Positions 37,801-45,754 of a stretch of 64,000 nt of DNA are shown in pieces (the first letter of the stretch is position 1; each line of letters begins with the position of its first letter). A program made the position numbers and the translations under genes. The notes beneath the pieces are model-generated. The model had not been told where the DNA came from, did no database searches, and saw only the letters and a program-made list of their open reading frames with translations. Location of the stretch: assembly GCF_023195885.1 (NCBI RefSeq), contig NZ_JALPKO010000003.1, positions 336,102 through 400,101 of the forward strand, in the 5' to 3' direction. Source of the DNA: Methylonatrum kenyense. GTDB lineage: Bacteria > Pseudomonadota > Gammaproteobacteria > Nitrococcales > Aquisalimonadaceae.

Positions 37801-37911
37801 TTACTTTTTGTCCTTCGGACGATGATCTTCACGGACATCTCTGAGCGGCGGTCCTTCTGGTTTTGGCGGGGCAGTCGGTCGCTGCGAAGGAGGGTTTTTC
37901 TCTTCAGACAT
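37801..37911 (-). CDS. Small proline-rich peptide
   Basis: A 36-codon frame starting ATG directly after the stop codon of the upstream membrane protein (TAG then ATG), so it is very likely translated by coupling. Its product is proline- and charge-rich (MSEEKNPPSQRPTAPPKPEG, then a basic tail ending DKK). No database family is known to me. The tight junction is the main evidence that it is real. Confidence 0.55.
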   Translation of the reverse strand: MSEEKNPPSQRPTAPPKPEGPPLRDVREDHRPKDKK

Positions 37912-38490
37912 CTACTCATCCTCCTCGAGGTGTTTGGACTGCGTCGTCTCAGCAATGTGTACGAGTACCGGAGCTTGTTCTTGATAGTGGGACGCGTATG
38001 CAAACGGAAGAAAGGCAGCTCCGGCGAATACCGCAGCAAAAATCATTGCGCGATGAGCTCTGAACAAATCGGCGGAGCGAGCCTCATTTAGCTGAGCATT
38101 ATGGTCACCCGCTCTAGCATAGGATTGCTCAAGATAATCATCAAAGTCTTTATCTGCAGCAGCCTTGCCGTCACCGTATTTGGTGTGCCAATTGCCTAGA
38201 GCTTGATGATACTCGCGCAGTCTCATCGCGCATTCAATGTGCTTGTATGTGTGCCCGTGAATGGCTCGAGCTAAGAAGAATGCTCCTACGCCTATCGCGA
38301 GGCCCGAAGCTAGCGACAGCAGTCCGAAAAACGCACTGCCTAGATCAAGACCAAGCCTGTAATTCTGGAACATAAAGGCAAGAAGCGAGCCCATAAGCGC
38401 CAAAATACCTACAGGCGTGTTCACTGCGGCCCGCAGGTCATTTCGACGTGCTAGCTCTCGATGATAGTTGTCTCGATAGTCGTACGGCAT
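37912..38490 (-). CDS. Membrane protein with cytosolic helical domain, SLATT-like layout
   Basis: A 192-residue protein: an N-terminal helix (DYRDNYHRELARRNDLRAAV), two hydrophobic segments (TPVGILALMGSLLAFMF and GLASLASG-type), a long charged cytosolic section (residues about 85-140) and one more membrane segment (AMIFAAVFAGAAFLPFAYAS), ending acidic. Membrane helices around a charged helical domain recall SLATT effectors of defence systems, but no motif proves it. It is followed by the proline-rich peptide and then the SIR2-HerA pair, all read leftward. The intergenic stretch 38491-38747 holds divergent promoters for this gene and the Shango operon. Confidence 0.7.
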   Translation of the reverse strand: MPYDYRDNYHRELARRNDLRAAVNTPVGILALMGSLLAFMFQNYRLGLDLGSAFFGLLSLASGLAIGVGAFFLARAIHGHTYKHIECAMRLREYHQALGNWHTKYGDGKAAADKDFDDYLEQSYARAGDHNAQLNEARSADLFRAHRAMIFAAVFAGAAFLPFAYASHYQEQAPVLVHIAETTQSKHLEEDE

Positions 38491-38747
38491 CGAGTCGCTT
38501 CCTTATGATTAGTGATTCTAGTGTACGGTCGAACTCCTTCTCAGCGACAAAGCGTTGGACATTCGCAGGTTCACGAATCCAGTCTCTCAGGTTGTGGGGC
38601 CTCTTCAAAGCTTGCGACTGTTCGCTCCGGTATCCGACTCGTTTTCTCACTAAAGTCATGCGTTCGACCTTCACTGTCTGCGGTCACTAGACTCGGGGGC
38701 AGCAAGGGGCGAGGCTTGTCGAAAACCAAGCTGCGGGGTGGGATGGT

Positions 38748-41066
38748 GTGGAAGCATTAATCGTTCTTCTATTGATCGCTGGGGCGTTGTACGTCGTATT
38801 TTCAAGTATTGGCTCCTCCCGCAAGGATAAGAGACGCAGTCGGGCTGATCGCGCTGAACACAATGATGGATTTTCCGTCACGATCAGATCCTCTTTCGAT
38901 GGCTCACCGAGTGGCGAGCGCCGTAACCCGTCGGTTACAAGTGATGACTGCTGGGTGCCGCAGGGAGAGACTGTTGAGATCAAGGGGCTCACGATACACC
39001 GCGGCTTCCTATATGTAGGGCGTGGACTTGGCGGACCGGAGAGCTATCCAGAGATTACCCCTGCTCTGATCAACCCCACTCTGCCGGTTGACTTTGCTAA
39101 CCCGGACACGGCCGGCGACACCATGGGTTACTGGCCGAGCTATGACACCATCACACCGCAGGCGCGGGCCGCCTATTTGCACTTTCTCGCGGCTGGCGGT
39201 TGGCCAGCTCATGCCAATCCTGGCTATGTCTTTCTTTACTTCTACGGACTGGAACGTCGGGTCATGGTTGATGCCTTGGGCGGCGACGAGCGTGCCCGTG
39301 CAGAGGGTCCTGCGATTATTGAGGTGGCACGCCAGCTGCGAGATGTTTATGGCAGCGACTCCCAGAGCATCCGGAATTACCTGACTCAGTTCATCGACAC
39401 TGCCAGCATTCTTCTCAAACTCCCCATTGACCTCGATCAGATCGCCTCAGATCGCACCAGTCCGTCGTTGCAACTTAAGGTTGCCCTTGGCCAGGCCGTA
39501 TCGGCGGGTAAGCCGATTGACGCGAGGCTCGCACGCGCAATGGTGCGTTCCGACCCATTGATTCGCTCGAAAGTCGCAATGGAACGCTGTTCTGAAGAGT
39601 TCGATGCCCTCTTCCCCCTGGTTTTCAAGGAGCTCCATGGCGATGGCATAAAGGCCCGGGTGAACAAGAGCCGCATTCTCATACGGTATCAGCCTGCAGC
39701 GCGCGGCACCCCGGGTGTAAACGCACGCCTCGATTTGCCCGATATCACCGCTGTCAGTGGCCCGAGGAACAAGATCCAGAAGGTGGTCGATGACTGCTGT
39801 GAGCAGCTTGCCCCACTCTCGCGGCACCGGCTCAACAATCCCGATGACACGGATTCCCCGAAGGCCCGTGCCCTACTTCCTCATGCGCTTGCCAGTAGTG
39901 CAGGTTGGAGCGATACGGGGGGCGCGATCGACGCGCTTCGAAGCCGCGTTGAGGCGAGGCTTGAGGAGACGACCTTCGCCCGCTTGCCGGCAAGCGAACT
40001 GCTCGAGCTTTTCGGAGCGGAAGCGTCACGTACCGGCAAAGTCAGCGTCGAGACCAGGCGGCTTATCGAGCGGCTCTTCGCAGGTTGGTCGCTTGGCGTT
40101 GCCCCTGGTCTTGGTTTTACACGCGGCACACTGAACCGCACTGACAAAGTCGTCATATTCCGTCAGACGGATCCGGGTAGCGATACCGCCGGTATCGCCT
40201 TCGAGCGCGCGCTCATCCACATGCGCGTACTAGGGCTCGCCTACGCGCATACCGCCCATGCCATAACGCCTGCGCAGACGGCATTGGTGCGCCGGTATAT
40301 CAACGGACTTAATGGGCTAAGCAGTGATGAGCGGCTGCGCCTTGAGGGGGTGCTGCACTGGCTGCTTGAGAGTCGCACACGGCATCTTGCGGGCGTGCGG
40401 AAAGGGCTCGCGGAGATGACCGCGACCGAGATCAGCGCCTTACGGGAGTTTTTGCTTCGATTTGTGAGTATCGATGGCGCAGTGAGTGCGGACTGCGTCC
40501 GCGACCTGAAAGCGTTAATGCCTCTGCTCGGTGCCGAGCCGGAGACACTTTATGAGCGCTTGCATCAATTAATTGCTGAACCGCAGGAGGTGCGCCCTTC
40601 CAAGTCTGGAACGCCAGGTGGCCGTATCCCGCCATTCCCCAGCAAGACCGATGCCCCGGAAAACGAGCCGACCGAGGCTCCACCGCTAACTCTCGACCAG
40701 GATGCAATCGCCAAGCGAGAGGCCGAAAGTGCCGCTGTCTCAAAGACACTCAAGGAGATTTTCGCCGAGGAGGAAGAGGTTCGCGAAGCCGAAGTGGAGC
40801 CAGAGCAGGCCCCATCGGCCTCGGCGGGTCTGCTTCCGGCGCTTGATTCCGCGCACCGCGAGTTTTTGACTGCCCTGCTTGCCCACGACGGGACCTTATC
40901 GATGAGTGAGGCGCGCGCCCATGCGGAATCGCATAGTCTTTTGCTCGATGGCGCCATCGACCAGATCAACGAAGCAACGCTCGACATGACGGGGGCTGCA
41001 CTGCTTGAACCAGACGATGAGGAGCTTCTCATCGACCAGGACATCCTTGAGGAGGTGCGGACATGA
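38748..41066 (+). CDS. sngA: TerB-domain protein, Shango component SngA
   Basis: A 772-residue protein starting at GTG 38748 behind a GGGGTGGGA site. Residues 3-22 (ALIVLLLIAGALYVVFSSIG) form a membrane anchor. A TerB-N domain follows (CWVPQGETVEIKGLTIHRGFLYVG, then YWPSYDTITPQARAAYLHFLAAGG and GYVFLYFYGLERR), and the C-terminal half contains TerB-like helices and an acidic TerB-C end. In the Shango anti-phage system SngA has a TerB domain, SngB an ATPase and SngC a helicase; this operon matches that order. The stop overlaps sngB. Confidence 0.85.
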   Translation: MEALIVLLLIAGALYVVFSSIGSSRKDKRRSRADRAEHNDGFSVTIRSSFDGSPSGERRNPSVTSDDCWVPQGETVEIKGLTIHRGFLYVGRGLGGPESYPEITPALINPTLPVDFANPDTAGDTMGYWPSYDTITPQARAAYLHFLAAGGWPAHANPGYVFLYFYGLERRVMVDALGGDERARAEGPAIIEVARQLRDVYGSDSQSIRNYLTQFIDTASILLKLPIDLDQIASDRTSPSLQLKVALGQAVSAGKPIDARLARAMVRSDPLIRSKVAMERCSEEFDALFPLVFKELHGDGIKARVNKSRILIRYQPAARGTPGVNARLDLPDITAVSGPRNKIQKVVDDCCEQLAPLSRHRLNNPDDTDSPKARALLPHALASSAGWSDTGGAIDALRSRVEARLEETTFARLPASELLELFGAEASRTGKVSVETRRLIERLFAGWSLGVAPGLGFTRGTLNRTDKVVIFRQTDPGSDTAGIAFERALIHMRVLGLAYAHTAHAITPAQTALVRRYINGLNGLSSDERLRLEGVLHWLLESRTRHLAGVRKGLAEMTATEISALREFLLRFVSIDGAVSADCVRDLKALMPLLGAEPETLYERLHQLIAEPQEVRPSKSGTPGGRIPPFPSKTDAPENEPTEAPPLTLDQDAIAKREAESAAVSKTLKEIFAEEEEVREAEVEPEQAPSASAGLLPALDSAHREFLTALLAHDGTLSMSEARAHAESHSLLLDGAIDQINEATLDMTGAALLEPDDEELLIDQDILEEVRT

Positions 41067-42493
41067 GCCGCCTGCGGGAAAAAGAACGCTCAGCGATACT
41101 CTCATCGCTACGCGCTGGGGTCGTACCTCGCGTTGGCCAGCATCACATTCAAGTTGGTCGCCAAGGGGAGATTGAGGCGCTCATCCAGGATATCGAAACC
41201 ATCGCCGACGGCGGTGGCAGCGTCCGCTTCATTATCGGGCAGTACGGCTCTGGCAAGACTTTCTTCCTGAATCTGATTCGCGCAATCGCAATGGAGAAGA
41301 AGCTCGTAACGGTCTCGGCCGACCTAAGCCCGGACCGCCGGCTGCACGCGACTGGAGGGCAGGCCCGGTCGCTCTACTCCGAACTGATGCGAAACTTGGC
41401 TACACGTGCGAAGCCCGAGGGCGGTGCGGTGGCCTCCGTCACAGAGCGCTTCGTGTCGAGCGCGCTACAGCGCGCCAAGGCAACGGGGATATCCCCCGAG
41501 TCAGCGATCCGCGAGGGGTTGGATAGCTTGACCGAGTTGACTGGTGGTTACGCGTTCAGCGAGGTCGTTGAGGCCTATTGGCATGGTCATGACCGTGATG
41601 ATGTTGCTCTGAAGCAGGCCGCCGTGCGCTGGCTCCGTGGGGAGTACCAGACGCGCACTGATGCGCGCCGCGACCTCGGTGTGCGGGGGATCATTGATGA
41701 TGAGAATTTCTATGACAGCCTGAAACTAATGGCGCGCTTTACCAGGTTGGCCGGCTTCGAAGGCCTAATGGTCACGCTCGATGAGATGGTTAATCTCTAC
41801 AAGCTTTCAAGCACGCAGGCGCGTCGCTCGAACTATGAGCAGATCCTTCGGATGGTCAATGACGCGCTACAGGGCAATGCGGTCGGGTTGGGCTTTCTCT
41901 TTGGTGGGACGCCGGAGTTTCTCATGAGTGAGCGTCGTGGGCTTTACAGCTACGAGGCGCTACACGGCCGATTAGCCGAGAACCGGTTCGCGGCTGAAGG
42001 GCTCCGAGACCTCTCAGGACCGGTCATTCATCTTACGAATCTCCAGCCTGAGGATTTATACGTGCTCCTGAAGAAAATCCGCAGCGTGTATGCAGGCGAT
42101 GCCGCGGATCCGGTTGAGATGCTTCCCGATGAGGGGATTCAGGCGTTTCTACATCACTGCCATGCCAAGGTCGGTTCGGCATATTTCAAGACTCCGCGGA
42201 ATGCGATTCGCGAGTTCGTTCATCTGCTGTCCGTCATCGAGCAGAACCCTGGGGTGAATTGGGGGGATCTCGTCGGACGGGTGCGTATCGAGGCTGAGCG
42301 TCCTGACCAAATCCCAGAACAAGCAGACGCGCAGGGTGCCGCCCGAGCGGATCGTGATCCTGTTCGCGAGGCCGCTCAGCAGGGGAAGCCCGCTGCGCAT
42401 CCTCACGCGCACGACAATCCGGACCGCAAGACAGTCGTTGGGGACGAATCCGACGGCGCTGATGATGACGACCTTGAGGACTTTCGTCTCTAG
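41063..42493 (+). CDS. sngB: BREX-type ATP-binding protein, Shango component SngB
   Basis: A 476-residue ATPase of the DUF2791/BrxD-like family. Walker A is GQYGSGKT at residues 59-66; a Walker B-like strand reads GLMVTLDEMVNLYK. The C-terminal tail is polar and acidic. The ATGA overlap with sngA and the 9-base gap to sngC make a tight operon. BrxD proteins also partner Lhr-like helicases in type 2 BREX, but no other BREX gene is present, so Shango is the better assignment. Confidence 0.87.
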   Translation: MSRLREKERSAILSSLRAGVVPRVGQHHIQVGRQGEIEALIQDIETIADGGGSVRFIIGQYGSGKTFFLNLIRAIAMEKKLVTVSADLSPDRRLHATGGQARSLYSELMRNLATRAKPEGGAVASVTERFVSSALQRAKATGISPESAIREGLDSLTELTGGYAFSEVVEAYWHGHDRDDVALKQAAVRWLRGEYQTRTDARRDLGVRGIIDDENFYDSLKLMARFTRLAGFEGLMVTLDEMVNLYKLSSTQARRSNYEQILRMVNDALQGNAVGLGFLFGGTPEFLMSERRGLYSYEALHGRLAENRFAAEGLRDLSGPVIHLTNLQPEDLYVLLKKIRSVYAGDAADPVEMLPDEGIQAFLHHCHAKVGSAYFKTPRNAIREFVHLLSVIEQNPGVNWGDLVGRVRIEAERPDQIPEQADAQGAARADRDPVREAAQQGKPAAHPHAHDNPDRKTVVGDESDGADDDDLEDFRL

Positions 42494-42502
42494 GCGCCGC
42501 CG

Positions 42503-44788
42503 ATGAGCGATGAGTCCTATTCAACGGTCTTCGAACGTCTTGCTCCAGCAATGCAGCGCTGGATCTGGCGCCAGGGTTGGGAACAGCTTCGCCCAACGCA
42601 GGAAGCGGCCGCTCCGCTGATCCTGGCAGGTGACAGCGATGTGCTGATCAGTGCGGCAACAGCGGCCGGCAAGACCGAAGCGGCTTTTCTCCCTGCGCTC
42701 TCGAACGCGGTTTCCGCGCTCGCGCGTGGTGAATCTCCCTTGCTTCTCTATGTCGCACCACTGAAAGCTCTGATCAACGACCAGCGATTCCGCCTCGAGG
42801 GCATGCTCGAGGGTGTTGATCTCATGCTGACGCCTTGGCACGGAGACGTAGGCGAAACCGCGCGCAAGCGCTTTCGCGCGCAGCCCGGCGGCGTACTTTT
42901 GATTACGCCTGAGTCTCTTGAGGCGTTTTTCGTGCATCAGGGTAACCGCCTCCTCACCTTCTTTGGCGGCGTACAGCATGTCATCGTCGATGAACTTCAC
43001 GCTTTTCCGGGTAGTGAGCGTGGTCGCCAGCTCCAGTCGCTGTTGGACCGCTTAGAGCTTGTAGTCGGACGGCGCATTCCCCGGATAGGGCTCTCGGCAA
43101 CCATGGGGAACCTTGAGCTTGCGGCAGAGTATCTGCGCCCGCATGACGGGTCGTCCGTTGCGATCATCAAGGCTGACGAAGGCGAACAGGCGCTGCGCGT
43201 GCAACTCCGGGGCTACGAACACACCCCTGCCCGTCTTTCGGAAAAGGAAGCCATAGCGATCGAGGCTACCGGAAGCGAGGTGGCTATCGAGGACGTGACA
43301 GACGGCGATACGCTTGCCGTACGTGATGATCTCTTTCGAGTTCTGCGCGGCAGCAACCATTTGGTGTTCGCCAACGCCCGTCACACCGTGGAGCTTTTCG
43401 CGGATTTGTTGCGTCGTAAGTGTCAATCCGAAAAGGTGCCTCAGGAGTTTTTCCCGCACCATGGCTCGCTGTCGAAGCAGCTCCGACAGGACACGGAGGC
43501 GAGGCTCAAGGAGGGACTAAAGCCGACGACGGCGATTTGTACATCGACGCTTGAGATGGGAATCGACATCGGCTCAGTGGAGAGCATCGCGCAGATCGGT
43601 GCACCGTACCAAGTCTCCGCTCTGCGGCAGCGCCTCGGACGGTCGGGTCGCCGCGGTGAGCCTGCAGTCCTTAGAATTTATATCAATGAGGATGCGATTA
43701 CCCCACAGACGCCCCTACTCGATCGGTTGCGCGGTGAGCTCTTCCAGGCGACAGCTATGGTCGAGCTTCTACTCCAGGGCTGGTGCGAGGCTCCCAGAGC
43801 GGGACGTCTGCACCTCTCAACCTGCCTTCAGCAGGTTCTCTCGCTGATTTGCCAATACGGCGGAGTGACGGCTCGTGACCTTTGGCGAGCTCTCGCGGAG
43901 CGCGGACCTTTCGGTAGAACGCTGACTAAACCCATGTTGGTCGAGCTATTACGTGTGATGGGCGAGCACGATCTCATCATTCAAGCGGATGACGGGCTGC
44001 TCCTGCACGGTGAGCGCGGCGAGCAGATTGTTAATCACTACGATTTTTACGTGACGTTCCCTACCAGCGAGGAATTCACGCTCTACTACAAAGGGCGCCC
44101 GATGGGCATGCTGCCCATCGACGGGCCGCTCGCGGTTGGTCAGCTTCTGATTTTTGCTGGCCGGCGTTGGCGGGTTGATGAGATCGACCCAACGGCGAAG
44201 GCCATCATGCTCTCGCCCTCCAGTGGAGGCACTCCACCGCTTTTCAGCGGTGCAGGTGGTCAAGTCGACGGTAAGGTGCGCGAAGCGATGCGAACCCTTT
44301 ACCTATCAGGCATCGCACCGCGCTATCTCAGTCGCGGGGCGAAGCTCCTCTTCGAACAGGGAGTAGCCTCTTTCCGTACCCATGAACTCGGCTCAATACC
44401 AGTTATTCTCGATGGCGAGCAGTTGCTTTGCCTTCCCTGGGCCGCCGACAGGGTTATCGACACGCTGGCCCTTGCGCTTCTTCGACAGGGAATTGGTGCG
44501 ACTCGCGAGCAGTTTGCCTTGGCGATCCAGAGTCGGGATGTAGACCGCGTGCGGGACGCGCTTGTCGCGTTCATTAACGCGCCGCCCGCTAGCGCTGAGG
44601 TGCTGGCCGAGCTGGTCCCTACTCAGGTGCAGGAGAAGTACGACCCGTATCTGCCGCCTGAGCTCCTCAATGCCGACTATGCAGCTCGGGCCTTAGATTT
44701 ACCTGGCGCTTTGCGCATCGCCGAAGAACTCCTCCCAGCGTTCAAGGCTGTTATCCCACAAGCTCAGGGTAAGCCGGAAAACGTGTGA
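42503..44788 (+). CDS. sngC: Lhr-like DEAD/DEAH helicase, Shango component SngC
   Basis: A 761-residue superfamily 2 helicase: Q-like LRPTQEAAAPLIL, motif I AATAAGKT (51-58), motif II DELH (163-166), motif III SATMGN, then STLEMGIDIGSV and motif VI QRLGRSGRRG. The C-terminal part resembles the Lhr/BrxHI extension. It should unwind nucleic acid using ATP. It closes the operon; a gene-free AT-rich gap follows. Confidence 0.9.
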   Translation: MSDESYSTVFERLAPAMQRWIWRQGWEQLRPTQEAAAPLILAGDSDVLISAATAAGKTEAAFLPALSNAVSALARGESPLLLYVAPLKALINDQRFRLEGMLEGVDLMLTPWHGDVGETARKRFRAQPGGVLLITPESLEAFFVHQGNRLLTFFGGVQHVIVDELHAFPGSERGRQLQSLLDRLELVVGRRIPRIGLSATMGNLELAAEYLRPHDGSSVAIIKADEGEQALRVQLRGYEHTPARLSEKEAIAIEATGSEVAIEDVTDGDTLAVRDDLFRVLRGSNHLVFANARHTVELFADLLRRKCQSEKVPQEFFPHHGSLSKQLRQDTEARLKEGLKPTTAICTSTLEMGIDIGSVESIAQIGAPYQVSALRQRLGRSGRRGEPAVLRIYINEDAITPQTPLLDRLRGELFQATAMVELLLQGWCEAPRAGRLHLSTCLQQVLSLICQYGGVTARDLWRALAERGPFGRTLTKPMLVELLRVMGEHDLIIQADDGLLLHGERGEQIVNHYDFYVTFPTSEEFTLYYKGRPMGMLPIDGPLAVGQLLIFAGRRWRVDEIDPTAKAIMLSPSSGGTPPLFSGAGGQVDGKVREAMRTLYLSGIAPRYLSRGAKLLFEQGVASFRTHELGSIPVILDGEQLLCLPWAADRVIDTLALALLRQGIGATREQFALAIQSRDVDRVRDALVAFINAPPASAEVLAELVPTQVQEKYDPYLPPELLNADYAARALDLPGALRIAEELLPAFKAVIPQAQGKPENV

Positions 44789-45124
44789 CAGAACCAAGGC
44801 GCACGCGGCATCGCTCCATGGACACGTTTCCATCTCGTTCGCCTAGGCTACCGATTATTTATACCGATTTGTCATACAGAAGGGTTGATGTGATTAATTG
44901 CGTTCTTAAAAACCCGGGTATATTTAATATTAGGTAAATTAAATCAATCACTTAAAAGCCTTTTCTAGCAACTGCTTAGCCCTGCTCTCTCGCGCTGACT
45001 CGACGATTTTCGCTGAACGGGTGTTGACACCCTCTTCGAAAGGGTATTAGATACGGCTAATCTGCTGGACTTGCGCTCGCAAAAAAGCTGAGTATGATGC
45101 TGGTCTCTACCAAGGAGATCAGTC
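44789..45124. promoter_or_regulatory. Gap between the Shango operon and tnsA, with a probable tnsA promoter
   Basis: AT-rich between 44850 and 44960, with no coding frame. TTGACA at 45024-45029 and TTAGAT at 45047-45052 (17-bp spacing) form a good sigma-70 promoter. TTGACA is inside a GGGTGT-TG-ACACCC palindrome (about 45020-45033), a possible operator. AAGGAG precedes the tnsA ATG. By analogy with Tn7 this is where one transposon end and its TnsB sites should lie; I could not identify them with confidence. Confidence 0.6.
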
Positions 45125-45754
45125 ATGTTGCGTGCGCTCGATCGTTGCTCCCCCATCAAACCCACGATCTCGTACTCGTCCCCCAAGAACGGGCGCTGGC
45201 TCTATTGTGAGAGCACATCCGAGCGTGATGCCCTCCTCGGGCATGAGTTCGACCCGACCGTCATTGCCTTCGTCACGCAGCCGGTCACCTACAGCTACGT
45301 CATTGGTGGGAAGCCGCGTGTCTACACGCCGGATACCTTGGTCATTCGGCACCCTGATGCAGACGGGCCCAAGGTCTTCTTCGAAGAGATCAAACCCGAG
45401 GGTACGCAGGGCGGGCCAGACTTTGACGCCAAGTTCAACCTGCTCGGCCATCTGTTCGTGCATAAAGTGCGCGCGCCGCTGGTGGTCCGCTTCATGCCGC
45501 CGGCATGGGCGCCGGCCACGCGTACCAACAACCAGCGCTATCTCTATCCAGCGCTCGGGGCATCCCCGAACATCGATTTGCTCCACCGGCTCCAGGAGAC
45601 GTCTGATTCCCTGACGTTCGGCGAGGCGAAGTCCATTGCCATGAAGGAATGCGGGACGGCGTCTGCTGTTCTGCCGCTGCTCGCCCATCAGCTGCTCGCC
45701 TTCGATTGGGACGCAACGATCAACGACGCCACCCGTCTCGAGGTGTCGCGATGA
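45125..45754 (+). CDS. tnsA: TnsA-like transposon endonuclease
   Basis: A 209-residue restriction-endonuclease-fold protein. The catalytic set Glu33, Asp70 (YTPD) and Glu88-Ile89-Lys90 (FFEEIKPEG) matches TnsA's E...D...(Q/E)xK. It cuts the 5' strands at transposon ends, enabling cut-and-paste movement. It is shorter than Tn7 TnsA because the C-terminal domain is reduced. The stop overlaps the tnsB ATG. Confidence 0.9.
   Translation: MLRALDRCSPIKPTISYSSPKNGRWLYCESTSERDALLGHEFDPTVIAFVTQPVTYSYVIGGKPRVYTPDTLVIRHPDADGPKVFFEEIKPEGTQGGPDFDAKFNLLGHLFVHKVRAPLVVRFMPPAWAPATRTNNQRYLYPALGASPNIDLLHRLQETSDSLTFGEAKSIAMKECGTASAVLPLLAHQLLAFDWDATINDATRLEVSR

Noticed and set aside
38438..38674. 78-codon minus-strand frame upstream of the membrane protein
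   Set aside because: It overlaps the start of the better-supported gene at 37912-38490 and occupies the promoter region, with no supporting ribosome site.
38748..44788. BREX type 2 system
   Set aside because: Only BrxD- and BrxHI-like proteins occur; there is no PglX, PglZ, PglW or BrxC, and the TerB protein points to Shango.
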